From positions 1-63,964 of the forward strand of contig JASWJB010000259.1 in NCBI GenBank assembly GCA_032433595.1: a DNA stretch of 63,964 nucleotides, read 5' to 3'. The position numbers and the translations under genes were made by a program. The notes beneath the pieces are model-generated. The model searched no databases, was not told where the DNA came from, and saw only the letters and a list, made by a program, of their open reading frames with translations. Within the stretch, counting starts at the first letter, position 1; every line of letters begins with the position of its first letter. Source of the DNA: Conoideocrella luteorostrata (lineage: Eukaryota; Ascomycota; Sordariomycetes; Hypocreales; Clavicipitaceae). Positions 19,896 to 32,841 of this stretch are shown in pieces.

Positions 19896-22800
19896 TATGG
19901 GCCACAGAGTCGCTCGGCGCGATGATGGACGCTGTCCGGTTTCCTAGTGCTTGGTGAATTGCTAGCTAGGCTCGGCGCAAGGAGTAATTGATGATGATTG
20001 ATCTGAAGATTTTTCGTCTGGTACGGGAGGGAGGCAAATTGACGGCGGTTGGTGGTTGAAGAGAGACGCCAGCACTGGCACTGGCAATGGCACTGGCACC
20101 GGGCACCGGGCACTCAATGCAGAGGTGGTTCAGTGGAGAAAGTAGCGCTAGAGCACAGAAGCAGACCACTAGAGAGACGCACCTGGGCGTAAAGGGCCTT
20201 GGAAGTCGGGAGAAAGGAGGGGCTGGTCTGGCGGGAGGTTGGCTGGCGGCGGTCAAGGTCCGTCAGCGCCTTGAAGTTCAGGGTTGTTCCCAAATCCTAA
20301 CTGCCGCTGCATGCGCGAGGCGTTTTTGGCAGAGAGAGACGGACAGACAGATAGACAGACAGACAAACAAGACGTTAATTAAAACGCGACTTAGGCAGCC
20401 ACATGGGCTCGTGACGACGCAACCGATTAATGCACGCTGTTCCTGTTCTTGTTCCTGTCCTTGTTCAATTCAGTACTCGACAGTGAATACAGCGGCGTTG
20501 TCTCGACCAGGTCAGAATTGCTTTAGTTATCTCCCCTGCGTGGGTTCCAGTCCAGTCCACCTGCTCTGAACCTTGTTCACCTCGGCTTCGGCTTTGGGTG
20601 CGTTGCAGTCCAAATTTTGTGCGCAAATATAAGGAGTACTACTAGTAGTAATCTGTGTAGCGTCTCAAACGTAGGTCGTGCTGGTCGAAGTCGGAACTCC
20701 AATGCAACGGAATCTCATGAAAAAGGCTGCTGAGTGAGGAATATGATGCGTAAACAAACCTGCAAGATCGAACACTGGTGATGTTGGATAAATTTTTCGT
20801 CTCGTGAGAGTTGTGAAAGTCTACAACGCTGTAGTGGAGGGGCGACGCCCTTTATTATTTGAACATCCAAGTGACTTGATCCTAACGGCTTGAGCCTGAA
20901 CTTGAACCTGACCTGTCTGATGTCTTGTGTTGGTGGACTCGAATACTACGCACACACACAAGCACACACACACACACACACCCGGGCGCGGCACGAGGTG
21001 GGCCAACCAACAGCTTGGCAGGGAGGAGGCGAGGGGGTGTTCGAAGTGTTGGAAGTGTTTGAGAGTTTCAACCAACGCAGCAGGCCTAGACTCTGTTAAC
21101 TAAATGCCTGTAGTCCCTGTCGAACGGTCGAGATCGTGATGCCGCCGGAAAGGCAGTCGAGGAGCGTCCGATGGAAATAAAGAGAGAATGCCATCAAGAG
21201 ACTTTCCATATGGCTACTTACCGTGACGGAAATGCTGGGCAGTGAGATGAGGAGATGAGTGACTCTTCTTTCGCCGGCCGCCACAGTGAGCAGAAGGGCT
21301 GCTCTATTGCACGTTGTACATGCACCGCAACCCACAGCTCCGAGGTGGTCCAACCAGATCCTGCCCGAACCGGTTCATTCATTGGCCTCTTGTCCCGTCA
21401 GACGCCCGTCCGCCCTGTCTTGTTGTCTTTTTGTCTCACGTCTTTTGTCTTTTGTCGTTGCTCGCACTCGCACTCGCTGTCGCCGTCGCCGTCGCTACTA
21501 CCCACATGTACACATACACTTCCAGGGGACTCTGTACGGAGTACAATGCGGAGCAGTTGACGCTTGCAAGCCTCTAGACCAGCCCGCTTCGTGCGTTGGC
21601 TGCTTGCTTAGCGGACCAGCAGCCATCCATCAGTAGCTCGTGGTGCGCCGCGACGCTCCAAAACGCTGCACCTGAGCAATTCGAACCGGGGCGTGGCGTC
21701 TGGCTGCCAAGCTACGCCGCTCAAGCATTGTACCATAGTTGCCTACTTTACTTATTCCCGCCCGTAGCACAGCGGCGGTCTCGGGATATCCGCGCGAGAG
21801 CGAGACACTGGCTGAGGAGCGCGGCGGTGATGATGACGGCCAATTGCACTAGCTGCGAGCGCAAAAGAGCAGATCTAGATAATCTCAAGTGCTCACTGCC
21901 GTGATACGACGACTTCTAGAATAGTCGTGCACGAGCGAGTCTGACGTGCTGTTAGCCGGTACGTCAGCGGGCTTGGCCAATCAGACAGCTTGTGTTGGCG
22001 TTGGTTGCCGCAAGGATGGTGAGTACGTACTCCATAAGTCCATAAGTAAGCAATCATTCAGCAGTGTCACGATCTCCAATCTATATCCTGCTCCGGCTGC
22101 TGTGCTGCTGAACCACTCCGCCTGGTCTATTGTTGGGTCGCGTGCCGCGTGGGCTGGTCTGCAGAGACGGCTTGATCACACGAGGGTCGTCAAAGCAGAA
22201 AACAAAACAGGGGGAGCCTTTTTACAGCAGTCGATGTACAGTCCATGTATCTGCAATCAGACCGACTTCCCGACTCGTCATGCTACTATCTTGCAACTGC
22301 TTCATCGCATAATCACAGGTGCACACAGGCGTGATTCCCTGAGACGTACGGCCAAGCACGCACCAATTAGTTAGCTGCCCAGTAGACCATTGTGATAGAG
22401 CCACGGCCACCGGATCCGAATAATGAAACACTGATAAATCCTACTTCCACTTCATTTCCACTTCCACCTCCAGACGAGACGATCTTGCCGCAGACGCAGG
22501 CTGACTGTGCATGTTGGCCCCCATCCAGCGTGTTTCCTGCTTGCACGACGCCGGCACGTCAGATCACAGTCGATGACGTTGCAGCGAAATGCATACATCT
22601 ATGAAACAGATTTCGTTTCCAGCAACCAATATCTCAACCCCATCCAACAATCATTAGTTAATCCATCCATGCTTCCACCTTTGTTCGGCTGAATACCGAT
22701 AACACCGCCGGGACGGAACTACTACCGGAGAAACCCACCACCATGACGCCAACAAACTTGCTACCAGAGGCGGCTGGCGTGTCGAGATTCAGCTCAGCGA

Positions 22801-24790
22801 CCGCAGTGTCGCCGTGCCCGACCGATGAGGGAAGACATGGCTGGCCTCTAGGGCAGGTCGTGGCGTAACTATCTTGACTCATCAAAAGGGGTGACCGGGC
22901 GCCCCGTCGGCTCGACAAAATCTGTATTGCATCTCCGTAGGTAGTACCAGTTTCGCGCGTGTACTAATTAACTAACTAATTGGCTGCAAAGCTGAAAGAA
23001 AAAAAGCAAAATGCAGCTCTGTATCGGATCGGATAGTTCCGTACGGAGCACAAGCTGCGGCTGGAGCAATGCTTACCTACGCAGTACCTTGATACGGAGT
23101 ACTTCACGGAGAGACTTGTACTTGTACTTGACAGTAAAAATGTCGAGCTCGATTCAAGCCTTTGATTATTAAATTATGTTTGTCACACAGAGAGACGCAT
23201 GTCAAAATACCAATAAACATCCGGCCCGACCTGCAGCCTGACTATCCAAGCACTGCTAACTGCTTAAAAAAAAAAAAAAAAGTTAATCATACGGAGTATT
23301 CTTCACAACAATGTTTCGCATGTTGCCAGCGAAGTGCTCAAATCGTAGCACAACACCACCACGTATGGCAAGCTCTCCCCGTCAGTGTTACCTCACTCAA
23401 GCCATGTCCGTCCCGTCCAATTTCCCGCTGCTGGCGATGAGTCTCAATTCGTGACGGTAAACCTCACCTCGTGGCGGTTTCGGCGCAGTACCAAACGCAT
23501 GTCCCTCCCCTTCCATCCCAAGGCCGTCATCATCTGCTTCTTTTCGATTCTTCCGCGCACACCTGCCGGAAACCACATTATTCAAACTCAGCGCAGCAGT
23601 CGGCCAGCCCACCCCGAGGGTTCACATTCCTGCTAGTTAGTACGGAGTACCTCTCCGGACAATCTACCATCCACACTACAGAGTAGTTAGATGGCATGTC
23701 TATTGTCTCAATCTGCAGGGGTGCTGGGTGTCAAGCTGTGTCCGCCCTAAACGATGCATCTAGCCCAGGTCGTGGCGCCAAGGACATCCAAATGTATGTA
23801 TTAATAGCAGCTGGCCACAAAGATGGGGCGGATTCCAGCCATCGCAGATCTACTACCAGTGCGGAGCACTCCGTAACTAGTACTCCGTACAACTGAGAGA
23901 AACTCAGGCCTGTGCGGAATAACTAGTTAATAGTCGAGTCAATCCGTCGCTCCTCTCCACATGTGCTCTGGGCCGCTTCGACGCCAACCAACTAGTAGCG
24001 CTGGCACCATCTCGGCCACTACGCAATGTGGGCAGGGCTGAGATCAGCCTCTGACGCTGCTGAATGTCAAACGTAGTTTGCTCTGCAAGAAAGATGGATG
24101 AACTGTTTCAGCTATGCACACGCTAAAAGCCAAGCAAAAATTATCTGGAAGGGCAATTGATGCGAATGTGGGTGGTGGGGGGTTCGCCCAGACTGTCCAC
24201 TTAACTACTCCGTACGCAGTACTCAGTAACTAGGTGACATGTTCGACCGAGTCCGTTATCAATCAAGAGACCAGCGCAGCAGAGGCTTCAGGTTATCTGG
24301 AGTATGTCTTTCTCCCTTCTCAACTACCACCTTCCACTTGCCACGCGAACGCCAGAATACAGTTGACGATCCCTTCCATGACGAAGCGATGGACTGGTTC
24401 TCGGTCTAATCCGCCACCGCGTCAAGACACGTCCATTCCGGGGTGTCTCTGATGTTGATTCGCCAAGCCAGCCTGTGTTGGCCACCAGATCCAGGTACAC
24501 AACAAGATCCGATCGCACGGGGGCATTTGCGCAAAGTATGTGTGCTCCGGCTGTAGGCCGTAAATTGCGTCATGCCGAAATGGACAAGCATCATCAGCTG
24601 GGCTTATTTACCACGGCCATATTCATTACTCATCAAAGGCACTACTAGCCCCTATCACAACTCAAGGCAACTCTGATACTTACTACAATTAGTAGACTGC
24701 GTACTGTATCGCGTATAACTTGTAGCTCTATGTCCAGGCAAATGCTCGCTGATGATGCTAAACAATTCAATCGTCACGGTCCCACTCAAT
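19896..24790. other. 4.9-kb intergenic region, no supported gene
   Basis: The right side borders the 3' end of VPS16, the left side the promoter of the Dma1-like gene. It contains a (GACA)n-like tract (20340-20368), a CA microsatellite (20949-20981) and a 15-base A run (23266-23280). Several TACGGAGTAC-type palindromes (21535, 23093, 23640, 23880, 24208) also occur. Frames of 100-160 codons exist but have skewed composition, overlap each other and show no family features. No tRNA B-box with a matching stem was found. Confidence 0.5.
20949..20981. repeat. CA microsatellite
   Basis: ACACACACAAG followed by an uninterrupted (CA)n run. It is a simple sequence repeat in non-coding DNA. Confidence 0.9.
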
Positions 24791-27754
24791 TCACTTCTTG
24801 AACGCAGCATTCCCAAGTCGTTCAATCTCCCGTCCCTCTGGAGTTCCTCGCCCTGTTGCTTCAAGTAGTCTTTCCCACGCCTCCACGTTTTTGAGACGGA
24901 CCGCCTCCTCGGCTGCTTTCAACTTCATCCCGCATTTTTCGTACATGTCAATCGTCTCGCCAGGTTCTACGCCGGTACACTTGGGCACAAACACTGACGC
25001 CAAGCGAGGATTGCCAGCCTGCAGCGTGAGATTGAAAAATGGCTGCAGGAGGAGTTTGGATGTCAGTGATTTCATACCCGTCAGCAGCTCCTCAATTTGC
25101 ACGTACCTCCCAGCCAATGGGGCTTTTCTTATTCTTCGCAATATCTTCGATTTCGTTCCAATCTCGTTTTGCAACCAGCGCTCGTAGTCTTGAAACCCCG
25201 ATGATGTCAGCGACCTTTTGTGCTTCCAGCAATACCGAAGATCGACATTCTGAAGGGACAACCTACCGAACCCACCATGCAACCTTCTCTGGCACTTTGA
25301 ATTCACTTTGGATTTTTTTGGCGCGGCCGTGGTAGCCTAGTCGTATAAGCTTAAACATCGTTTCATTGACGCTGAGACCAGTGAACGAATCGGTCAAATC
25401 ACGATCCAGCGATTCTTGCATCCGAAGTAAAGTTGTTGTTTCTTTCAGAGCGTAAAGCTCCGTCATGTTTTCCTTTGAGTCTGAGAGTAGCTTGGCCGCC
25501 AATGCCAACTTGTCCGCAGAAGTGCGAGCATCCGGTTGCTGCAATGATTCCCGAATAAACACATTGGCACCATCCACCCTGCGGTCATCTTGGTAATACA
25601 AATCTTTCAGGAGACTATTGTCGCCGTCATCAATGGCCGCCGATTCTATCATTGCCGTAGCTGTCGGACGGGAGTTGACAGTTCGGAAGAACGATGCCAA
25701 CGGTAATTTTTTCCTCAATTTCAAGAGGACAGAGAGAATCAAGTCACTATCGCCACTTTCAATCGCCTTGTCGAGTGCAAGCTCGTCTTCTTCCATGTCC
25801 AATAAGAGAGGTACCTGTCTTCCCCCGCGTGGCTCATGGTTCAGCAGTTCCGTTGCTAGACGACCACGACCCTCGTGATAGGCAGCCCTCGCAATTTCTT
25901 CGAACGATATGCCGGGTTTGCCGGATAGTCTCTCCACAACTTGACGGCAAGTTGTATCGTCATCATCCGCACCAATCCTCACCTTGGTAGATGCCCAGTG
26001 TACGTATATACGGTCAGTGGGCATTTTCAGATATCTTGCAATCTTCAACGCCAGTAAATACTCGTGGCGTTGAAGCAAGCGCTGAATTATCCTCTCCGGT
26101 GTGAGACGATGGAATTGCTCAAAAGACAAAGGCATGCCCACGTTGAAATCCCGGACGGCATTCAAAACGCGTAATGTTTCGCACATGTCCACAAAGTCGT
26201 CGCTATTATATATGTCGAGCACCGACTTGCCAAATGAAGCAGCTTTTAAAAGCCGTTTTTGCCATCTGGTTTCAAATTCACGCCCCGCGGCATTGACGCA
26301 GGTGTCAACAGCCTCAGTAAGATTAGCTCGAATTAGTTGAATGTAGTCATCAGCCTTTGGTGACTCCAGCTCTAACTGTCCGATGGCATCAAGCAGGATG
26401 GATGCCGGTGAGGATTCGGAGGCATGGCCAAACACTTCGAGCGTATCCATTGGAACCCTCTCGAGAAATTCACAAAAGTCATTGGTGATAAGCCGGGCGC
26501 CGTCATATTCTAGCTGATAATTAGATATTTGGCATGTTTAGGGTGTTCACTCAGTTCAAGCATACCAGATATTACGTGTACTCTTGTACTGTCGTAAATG
26601 TAAGATGACGACTGATCACCAGGCCCAATGACATGTACCTCATCTTCCCAAGCAATCAACGCGTCACTTCCGCACCATTCAACATATTTTGGGGGTGTTT
26701 GGGAGTCCGAATCGTGCTCAAAAATTTGTTCTTGAAAGTCACTTGAAATTATGTGTGCTGTACCAGCCTTCGAATATAGATCAATGTACCGACCATCTGG
26801 GGATACGCTGATGTGGCTGAACGGGCCGCTATCCACAAATTTATCTTCGCAATCTGTGGCATCCACGACATACACCGTTGAACCAACGCTTAGAAGGACC
26901 TCAACGGACCGAGACAGTGTGTTATCTGGAGATATAATTGCCCAGGAATGAACTCGCCCCTCAGGCGTGGCTGCCAAAAGGCGCGGACGGGGTTCGCTAT
27001 AAGACGAAACTGTAACCAGAGAATTATTTCCGAGGAGAGCCACCATGCCGTTATCGTAAAAGCTGCGTATCATATTAGCAACCACCCATGGCTTTGACAA
27101 TGTCCAGCTTCCTTACCAGCAGGACTCAACGCCAAAGTTGTCCGCGCCATGGCCTAGTGTAAAATTGCTAAAATCCCCCTGCAAGTCATAGCACCGCACG
27201 TTTCCGTCAGCGGTTACAACCAATAGAGACTCCTCCTCTGACCAGCCTAGACTCTTGATGTGGCCTTTGTCCCAAGGAATGGAGCGGAGCTTCTTCCCCG
27301 CCAAGCTGTATATATCAATGGTGGGCTTGGAAGCCCCCTTTGCTTGATAAGCTTGCAACTTCGAGTCGTCGCGCCATAGAGCTATGAGAGAGTTAGAGCT
27401 GCTATTTTCGTATGTGAAATTCTGTGTGTAAGCCATTGCCAGCAATGATCGCTCGTCCACAGGTAAAATCATATCCACGGCGCTCCTTCATGGCCTCATT
27501 ATTGCACACAAGGTATCTAGCGATTGATGACGAAAGAGAGCTCGCATGACGAAGACCTCTTTTGAGGTTTCGGGGGAGGGAAGGGGGGTGGGATGAGATT
27601 TCATACCTAATGCGCCAGCATATGGAGCTCCTGCGACAACATAATTGTCCAAATCCAGATCCTGGTCAAAAATCTCGGTGTATTGCTGTGTCTTGCGAAA
27701 CCACTTGTCTCCTACGCTCTCCCAGTCTGCTCTTGCATGCAGGGTATCCATCAT
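24791..27754 (-). CDS. vps16: Vps16, core subunit of HOPS and CORVET
   Basis: Six exons on the - strand: 27754-27607, 27381-27117, 27062-26566, 26509-25267, 25188-25107 and 25042-24791, giving 828 residues, the normal length for Vps16. All joins keep phase and restore the expected protein: YAGALALWRDDSK, VESCCFYDNGMVALL, HVISEYDGARLITND, WWVRLRALVAKRDWNEIED and GWEPFFNLTLQ. The N-terminal half is the WD40-like propeller of Vps16 and the C-terminal half the alpha-solenoid. The protein binds Vps33 and scaffolds vacuole and endosome tethering, including fusion of autophagosomes. Intron 1 is 225 bp, long for this genome. Two ATG codons stand side by side at the start. It is transcribed divergently from ATG16. 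Confidence 0.95.
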
Positions 27755-28084
27755 GAATGGCGGCTCATTCTGAACCGTCTCACCTTATACACCCCTTAGC
27801 AGTAGGTGGATTGGGGCAGGCACAAAAACGTGGATGAAGTTTGCGCGTGCTTGGGAGCTGTTGCGAACGAAGAATAGACAGAGCTCCCAAGTTCCGTTGT
27901 GAAGGGATAGCTACTACTAGCGCCGAACCTGCGTCACCAGAGCGTCCATTGTGCGGGGCTATTCCTCGGATAAAACACGAACGGTCAGCCCTGACCTCAC
28001 AACTGAGCTACTTTATGAGTACACTTGACAGCCCGGATTCTTTTGCCTTACAGGACCTGTTCTTCGCCCGTCATTATTATCAAT
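27755..28084. promoter_or_regulatory. Shared divergent promoter of VPS16 and ATG16
   Basis: Only 330 bp separate the two start codons, so both promoters and 5' UTRs must lie here. I could not recognise a specific factor-binding site with confidence. A TTATACAC sequence at 27785 is near VPS16. Confidence 0.7.
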
Positions 28085-28845
28085 ATGCCGAACTGGAGAG
28101 AAGAGTATCTCACATCCCTCAAGGACGCTGAGCTTCAGAATCCCGTTAACATGGAGCTCGTCCAGACATGTTGGTGCTTGTCCATGCTTGGCCTGCCCCT
28201 CCTCTGGCTCAGTGAGTGAGTGATAGGCAGCTAACTAACCGCCTTCGCAGGCTCACACATGGCCGATCGCATATCTGCGTTGGAGGCCGAAAAGGCAGCC
28301 CTGGAATCCCATGTCTCGAATGTCAAGGTAGATAAAACCGTTACGGCTACAAAATCTGGGAATTTGTTGGGTGCAGAAGATCCAGGCGTGGCACAACTGC
28401 GTCTGGATTTGGCCGAGTCTCTCCGGTCCAATGGCGTCACGCAGAGTCGGTTGCGAGCGGCAGAAGAGGAGCTCACTAAACTACGGACCAAATCAAAAGA
28501 TGATTCACGGTCTATCAAAGATCTCACCACTGGGAGAGCCATGCTCACAACAAGGCTAAAAGACCGGGAGCATGAATTGCGAGAGAAACGGAAATTGCTC
28601 GAGGTATGAAGACGCTCGGTTTATTCGTCATCAAGCTCAAAGGGGCCAGAAGAAACGATACTGACTACGAATTCCAGCAAGTTCAGGATGAAATGATTAC
28701 ATTGAACCTTCAAATGTCAGTGGCCGAAAAGGAAAGAGACAAAGTCAAAAAGGAGAACAAGGAGCTTGTGGATCGATGGATGAAACGAATGGCACAAGAA
28801 GCTGAGGCGATGAACCTCGCCAATGAGCCTCTTTTCGACAAATGA
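28085..28845 (+). CDS. atg16: Autophagy protein Atg16
   Basis: Three exons: 28085-28169, 28251-28603 and 28678-28845, giving 201 residues. The N-terminus MPNWREEYLTSLKDAE is the Atg5-binding helix. Most of the remainder is a heptad-patterned coiled coil (about residues 35-185) that makes the Atg16 dimer. The signature KENKELVDRWMKRM and then QEAEAMN near the C-terminus is typical of the filamentous-fungus family. Atg16 joins Atg12-Atg5 to form the ligase-like complex that directs Atg8 lipidation at the phagophore. Intron 1 uses a non-consensus donor, GTTGGT, with a clear branch sequence CTAAC and acceptor GCAG; it is needed to read TCSHMADRIS. The gene converges on DOT1 (213 bp between stops). 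Confidence 0.93.
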
Positions 28846-29058
28846 GTTGATGTTCACCACAATGTTGTGGGCTATGAAATGAAAATGGTGACGATTCCAA
28901 TCGCTGAAGAAGCATTATGTCAGGTATATTGGGTATGTAGGTATATGCCAGCATCTCTGCTCACCCGCTCGTAGGTGAGCGCATTTATCAGACCCCATTT
29001 GCATATCCAAAATGCAGAGTTCGAGCACTAACAGCAAAACCTGTACTCTCTAGTTCTA

Positions 29059-30635
29059 CTACTTGCGAGAAGAGATAAAGTATGAGCCACCAGCATTCGT
29101 CCAGCTCACGAATCCTTCAGGGTAGATGCATTCGTCCACATCAAGGATGGTACTACCCACATCATTGATGTTATGACTGCTCTTGAAGTCTGCAACAAAC
29201 GACCTGAGGGAAATGATCTTGCACCCTGGCTTCAAGTCCAAGAACATGCGCACAAGATCGTCGTTCAATTGAGACGTAAAAGCTTTGTTGTTGACAAGAA
29301 CAACGTCTGCTCGTTTAAGAGCATTGTGGATGACAATATTTTTGCGAAAGTCGCCTCGTTCCAGATGGACCTTGCCGGGCTTGATACCCCAGAGCAGGCA
29401 TCTCGCGTCAAACTCCTTGATCTGAAGATCAGCTAGATTGCAAGCATTGTCCATCATTTCACAGCCCCAGCTTTCACAGCCGATTTCCAGCGCAGCTTGT
29501 AGGCAGACATTACCCACGCCAGATCCCAAGTCCACAAAGACTTGGTCCGAAGTCATCTTGGTCTGCTCCACAAGAAGTTTTGAAATGAAGGGATGCAATA
29601 ATTCTCCGTATACATAATCAGTGCCGTTTTCATATTTGGACAATAGCTCCACGCTCGGCGCGACTGTCCGGTCATAGACTTGGTCCAGAATGAACGCTAC
29701 CAGTTGCTGCGGCAGGTCACGCATATTGTCGAGATTCTTGGAAATAATTCCGTCTTCTACCAAACCCAGGAGGGTTACGTTGTACTCATGCAGCGCGGCT
29801 TTGAACCCAGCTAGATCCTGGATATTTCGATTTGATGCCTTCTCCAGTCGTCGAATGAGCCCATTACTGTGGTTGGTGAAGGGTTCAGCTTCTTCATCGG
29901 TAAGGTATGTTTCGGCGACATGGCGGACGATTCGTATGCTAGCCTCAACTGCATCTATCTTATCCTTGCCCCAAACTAGTTCAAATCTGCATAATGTTAG
30001 TAAACAAACGCGCCGGGGTCGCTGATAGAGTAGGCTGAATCTAGTACATACTTTTCTCTAGGCTGCATGCTAGGATACTGCAACTCTATCGCGACATCTT
30101 CCTTTTGCGCGCCCATCACAGGCACACACTTTGCTTCCAACGAAGCTACCTCGACGGCGTGAATGTACTTGAGTTTGTCATTTCGACCTTCAAAAGCTCG
30201 AGAGTGCCTCAGCTTTCGGTTCGAGTCCAGATGCTTATCCTCAGAGGTGCCTCTACGCTGTCTCTTCCGGGTGTCAAGATTCATCCAGCCATCGTCTTCG
30301 TTGTCGCTGTCCTTGTCGAATGTGATGCGCTCCGTGCCCGGTGATCGTTTTACGGATGCCAGGCCCACGCCGTTCTTCCTCTTCCGCTCCAGCCGTCTCT
30401 CATCCGAAGACGAAGGATATGGCGAATGGCTCTTGTGGCGAACCGAAGGTGGTTTCGGCGACGGTCGGGCAGCCGGAGAAGATCGCGACGAGGAGACACC
30501 TGTTGATGACTGGCCAGGACGAGACTTGGGCTTCGGTTTGCTAGGCACCGGGGCACGCTCTATGACGACCTTCTCGATCCGGATCTTGGGCGGATCGACC
30601 TTGAACTTGTTCCCCTTGCCGCCGAGAAGAGGCAT
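29059..30635 (-). CDS. dot1: Dot1 histone H3-K79 methyltransferase
   Basis: Two exons on the - strand: 30635-30052 and 29986-29059, giving 503 residues. The intron (65 bp, GTATGT..GCAG) is phase 2 and restores [14 protein letters not shown]. Residues 1-160 are basic, Ser/Pro/Lys/Arg-rich and likely bind the nucleosome. The C-terminal two thirds is the DOT1 fold: YGELLHPF, S-adenosylmethionine motif I DLGSGVGN at about 347-354, a [12 protein letters not shown] segment, VNNKAF (Dot1 active-site motif) and [13 protein letters not shown]. The enzyme methylates lysine 79 in the globular face of histone H3 and, in fungi, influences silencing and the DNA-damage checkpoint. Confidence 0.95.
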
Positions 30636-32379
30636 GGCGACAAGAGAGTCCGGCGTCTAGTCGGTGGTGGATATCGAAGCGTGTCGCACGCGGTTTTTCT
30701 TCGCAAGCGACGCTCTCCTCGGAGGGGGGGGCTCAAACTGAAAGTTGTCGCTCCGACAGTTTCTGTCTCTAGTGTCTCGTGAATGTGTGTCTAGCCTCGT
30801 CGCAGACGACCGGCGGCGGCGGCGGGCAGCGTGCAGCGTGGGGTTACTGATGATTGGGGGGTGGGACGGAAACAAAAGCAAGAAATAAACAATATTTCAA
30901 ACAAAGAGCCCAGATAAGGAATGATGAGAAGGAAATATAGCTATTAAGTGTGCCTAGATGCAAAACAAAGAGGCAATGGAAATGCTTGTCCAAGTAAGAA
31001 TGGGTGTGACGGGTCGGAAAACGAGGCGTCGTGCGTTGTTGCCAGCCAAACAGTGAGGCGGGCGACAGGACCACACTTGAGCCTTGTCCAAGTCTTGCCT
31101 GGTCTGTCAGTCTCAACTGGTCCCCTAGAACCCGGCGTCCGTTGTGTGATGGGATTGGCTGCAGCAGCTGGAGAGGCAGGGCAAAAGTGGGTTTCTCTGT
31201 GGAGTGTGCTGCTGCTGCCTTGATGTGTCTGCGATTTGTGATGAGAGCCGGCGCTTTCTCGTACAACCCTGCACATTTTAATTTTGTTTCGTTCTCATCC
31301 AGAAAATGCAGATAAGGTAACTCTCCGTACGGAATACCAAAATACGGAGTAGCCATCACTGCTTTCTACGCGCAGACAAGCTGTTAGTGCAGACGGAAAC
31401 TCTCCATCCTGCTGTTTTGGTGCGTCGTAATTTGCACATGAGAGAGCCGTTGGAAAAGAGGCTTACTGGTGCGTAATTTTGAGGACGAACCTTGTGCCGA
31501 ATTTGAACACGTGTTTCCTAGGTGTCACAGTGAAATGCTTGGCTTTCGAAGAGGCCTCATGTTCATCAGGTGTGCACCGACAATAACTAATTGGACAATG
31601 AATATATTCAGGACTTGATTTTATTAAAAAAAATAAAAATAAAATAAAACCCTTCGCCTCTGCAATGCAAAGCCAAATCCCGGTAAGTGACGTGACGTGG
31701 GCCGCCTGTGGCACGAGGTGGCTACCCTGTAGGGAGGTATTTTGCTCCTTTGGGGCCGGTGAAAGGAGGCCACGGAACGCATCTCACGTCGATGTGAAAC
31801 TAAAACACTATTTAAGCAAACTGAACTAGCAATGATGCAGATGGGATGTTGACCGAGCGCTGGATGAAATTGACATCAATTTGTGCATCTAATCGGTTCA
31901 AATATATAGTGAACATCCAGCCTACACTCTTCATGGCCACCGAGTTGTACATCTGTTACCGAGAACTTGACCGACGTGAACCCTATCCTGGAACAGCTAT
32001 GAAAGACATCCGAGTTTCTTAGGATTATGTATCACGCGGGAATCGTTTCGAAGAAATTGAGAACTGTAGACCGGCCAAGTATAATTCAATGCGAGGTCTT
32101 TGCGGCGCCACACTCCATATTGCTATGCTAGACAAAAGAAGAACAAAAAAACCCCACAAATACGGATGCGATACATGTTACGCACTCCATTCCGACAAGA
32201 TGCGCCAAGTCCTCAGATAGCCCAATAAGTCATTGTTGCAGTCAAAACAACGATTTCAAAAGATCATTAGATAAGCCCCGATGCCCGTCTATCCGTAGCC
32301 AGCCATGCGATGGTGTCATCCCCTTAAAAAGGGACAAGACAGAAGATAACCACTGTGTTGAGCATATTCCAACTAGACG
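30636..32379. other. Intergenic region upstream of DOT1
   Basis: Should hold the DOT1 promoter at its left end. A 171-codon - strand frame (30844-31359) has no family features and I reject it. Two head-to-head copies of the TACGGAGTA-type motif lie at 31325-31350. The remainder is unremarkable. Confidence 0.5.
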
Positions 32380-32841
32380 TTACGCCTTATGAGACATATT
32401 GTATGCGTTTTGGTGGATATGATCACCAAAGTATCGACTTCTCTTTTGCGGTACTGAGCTGCCAGGGCTGCCGGCCCAGACACCAGTGTAATTGCCAAAT
32501 TGGACGGCACAACGATCATCCTCGACCACGCAATAATCAACGCGGCGCTCGATGGATCTTGGGCCTTTGTATTCTTTGGCCGAGTGCTGATTTTGGTGGC
32601 TGGCGGTGGCCGATGATGCTCTTGATTCTCGTCGCTGCTGGCACACGTCATATGGTTGCATGTCCTCCACCTCGAGGGTGTCAACAAGTGTCCTTTCGCT
32701 GTCGTTGACGTCCATGTTGGATAAGGAAGTCTCAGAAATGCGGCGAACGTAAGACTCGGCAACTGAAGAGCGCCGGCGGCAGGATGTGTCTCTGGAACTG
32801 GTTTTTGCGAATGATGTAGCCCAATTCTTTACAGATGGCAT
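32380..32841 (-). CDS. Small hypothetical protein (doubtful)
   Basis: A single-exon frame of 153 codons with a good start context (AACATG). The product is polar and Ser/Arg-rich: SRDTSCRRRSSVAESYVRR, then an acidic middle and a basic C-terminus. No domain is visible. Composition is more protein-like than in the neighbouring shadow frames, and it stands alone in a gene-poor stretch. It could be a lineage-specific gene or chance. No partner or regulation can be suggested. Confidence 0.35.
   Translation of the reverse strand: MPSVKNWATSFAKTSSRDTSCRRRSSVAESYVRRISETSLSNMDVNDSERTLVDTLEVEDMQPYDVCQQRRESRASSATASHQNQHSAKEYKGPRSIERRVDYCVVEDDRCAVQFGNYTGVWAGSPGSSVPQKRSRYFGDHIHQNAYNMSHKA

Noticed and set aside
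21676..21690. AATTCGAACCGG as a possible reverse-strand tRNA T-loop
   Set aside because: No complementary T-stem or acceptor stem.
30218..30228. GGTTCGAGTCC, a perfect tRNA B-box match
   Set aside because: Lies in the coding exon of DOT1, and no cloverleaf can be drawn around it.
30844..31359. 171-codon frame on the - strand upstream of DOT1
   Set aside because: Hydrophobic low-complexity end, overlapping frames in both strands, no family resemblance; more likely promoter and 5' DNA.
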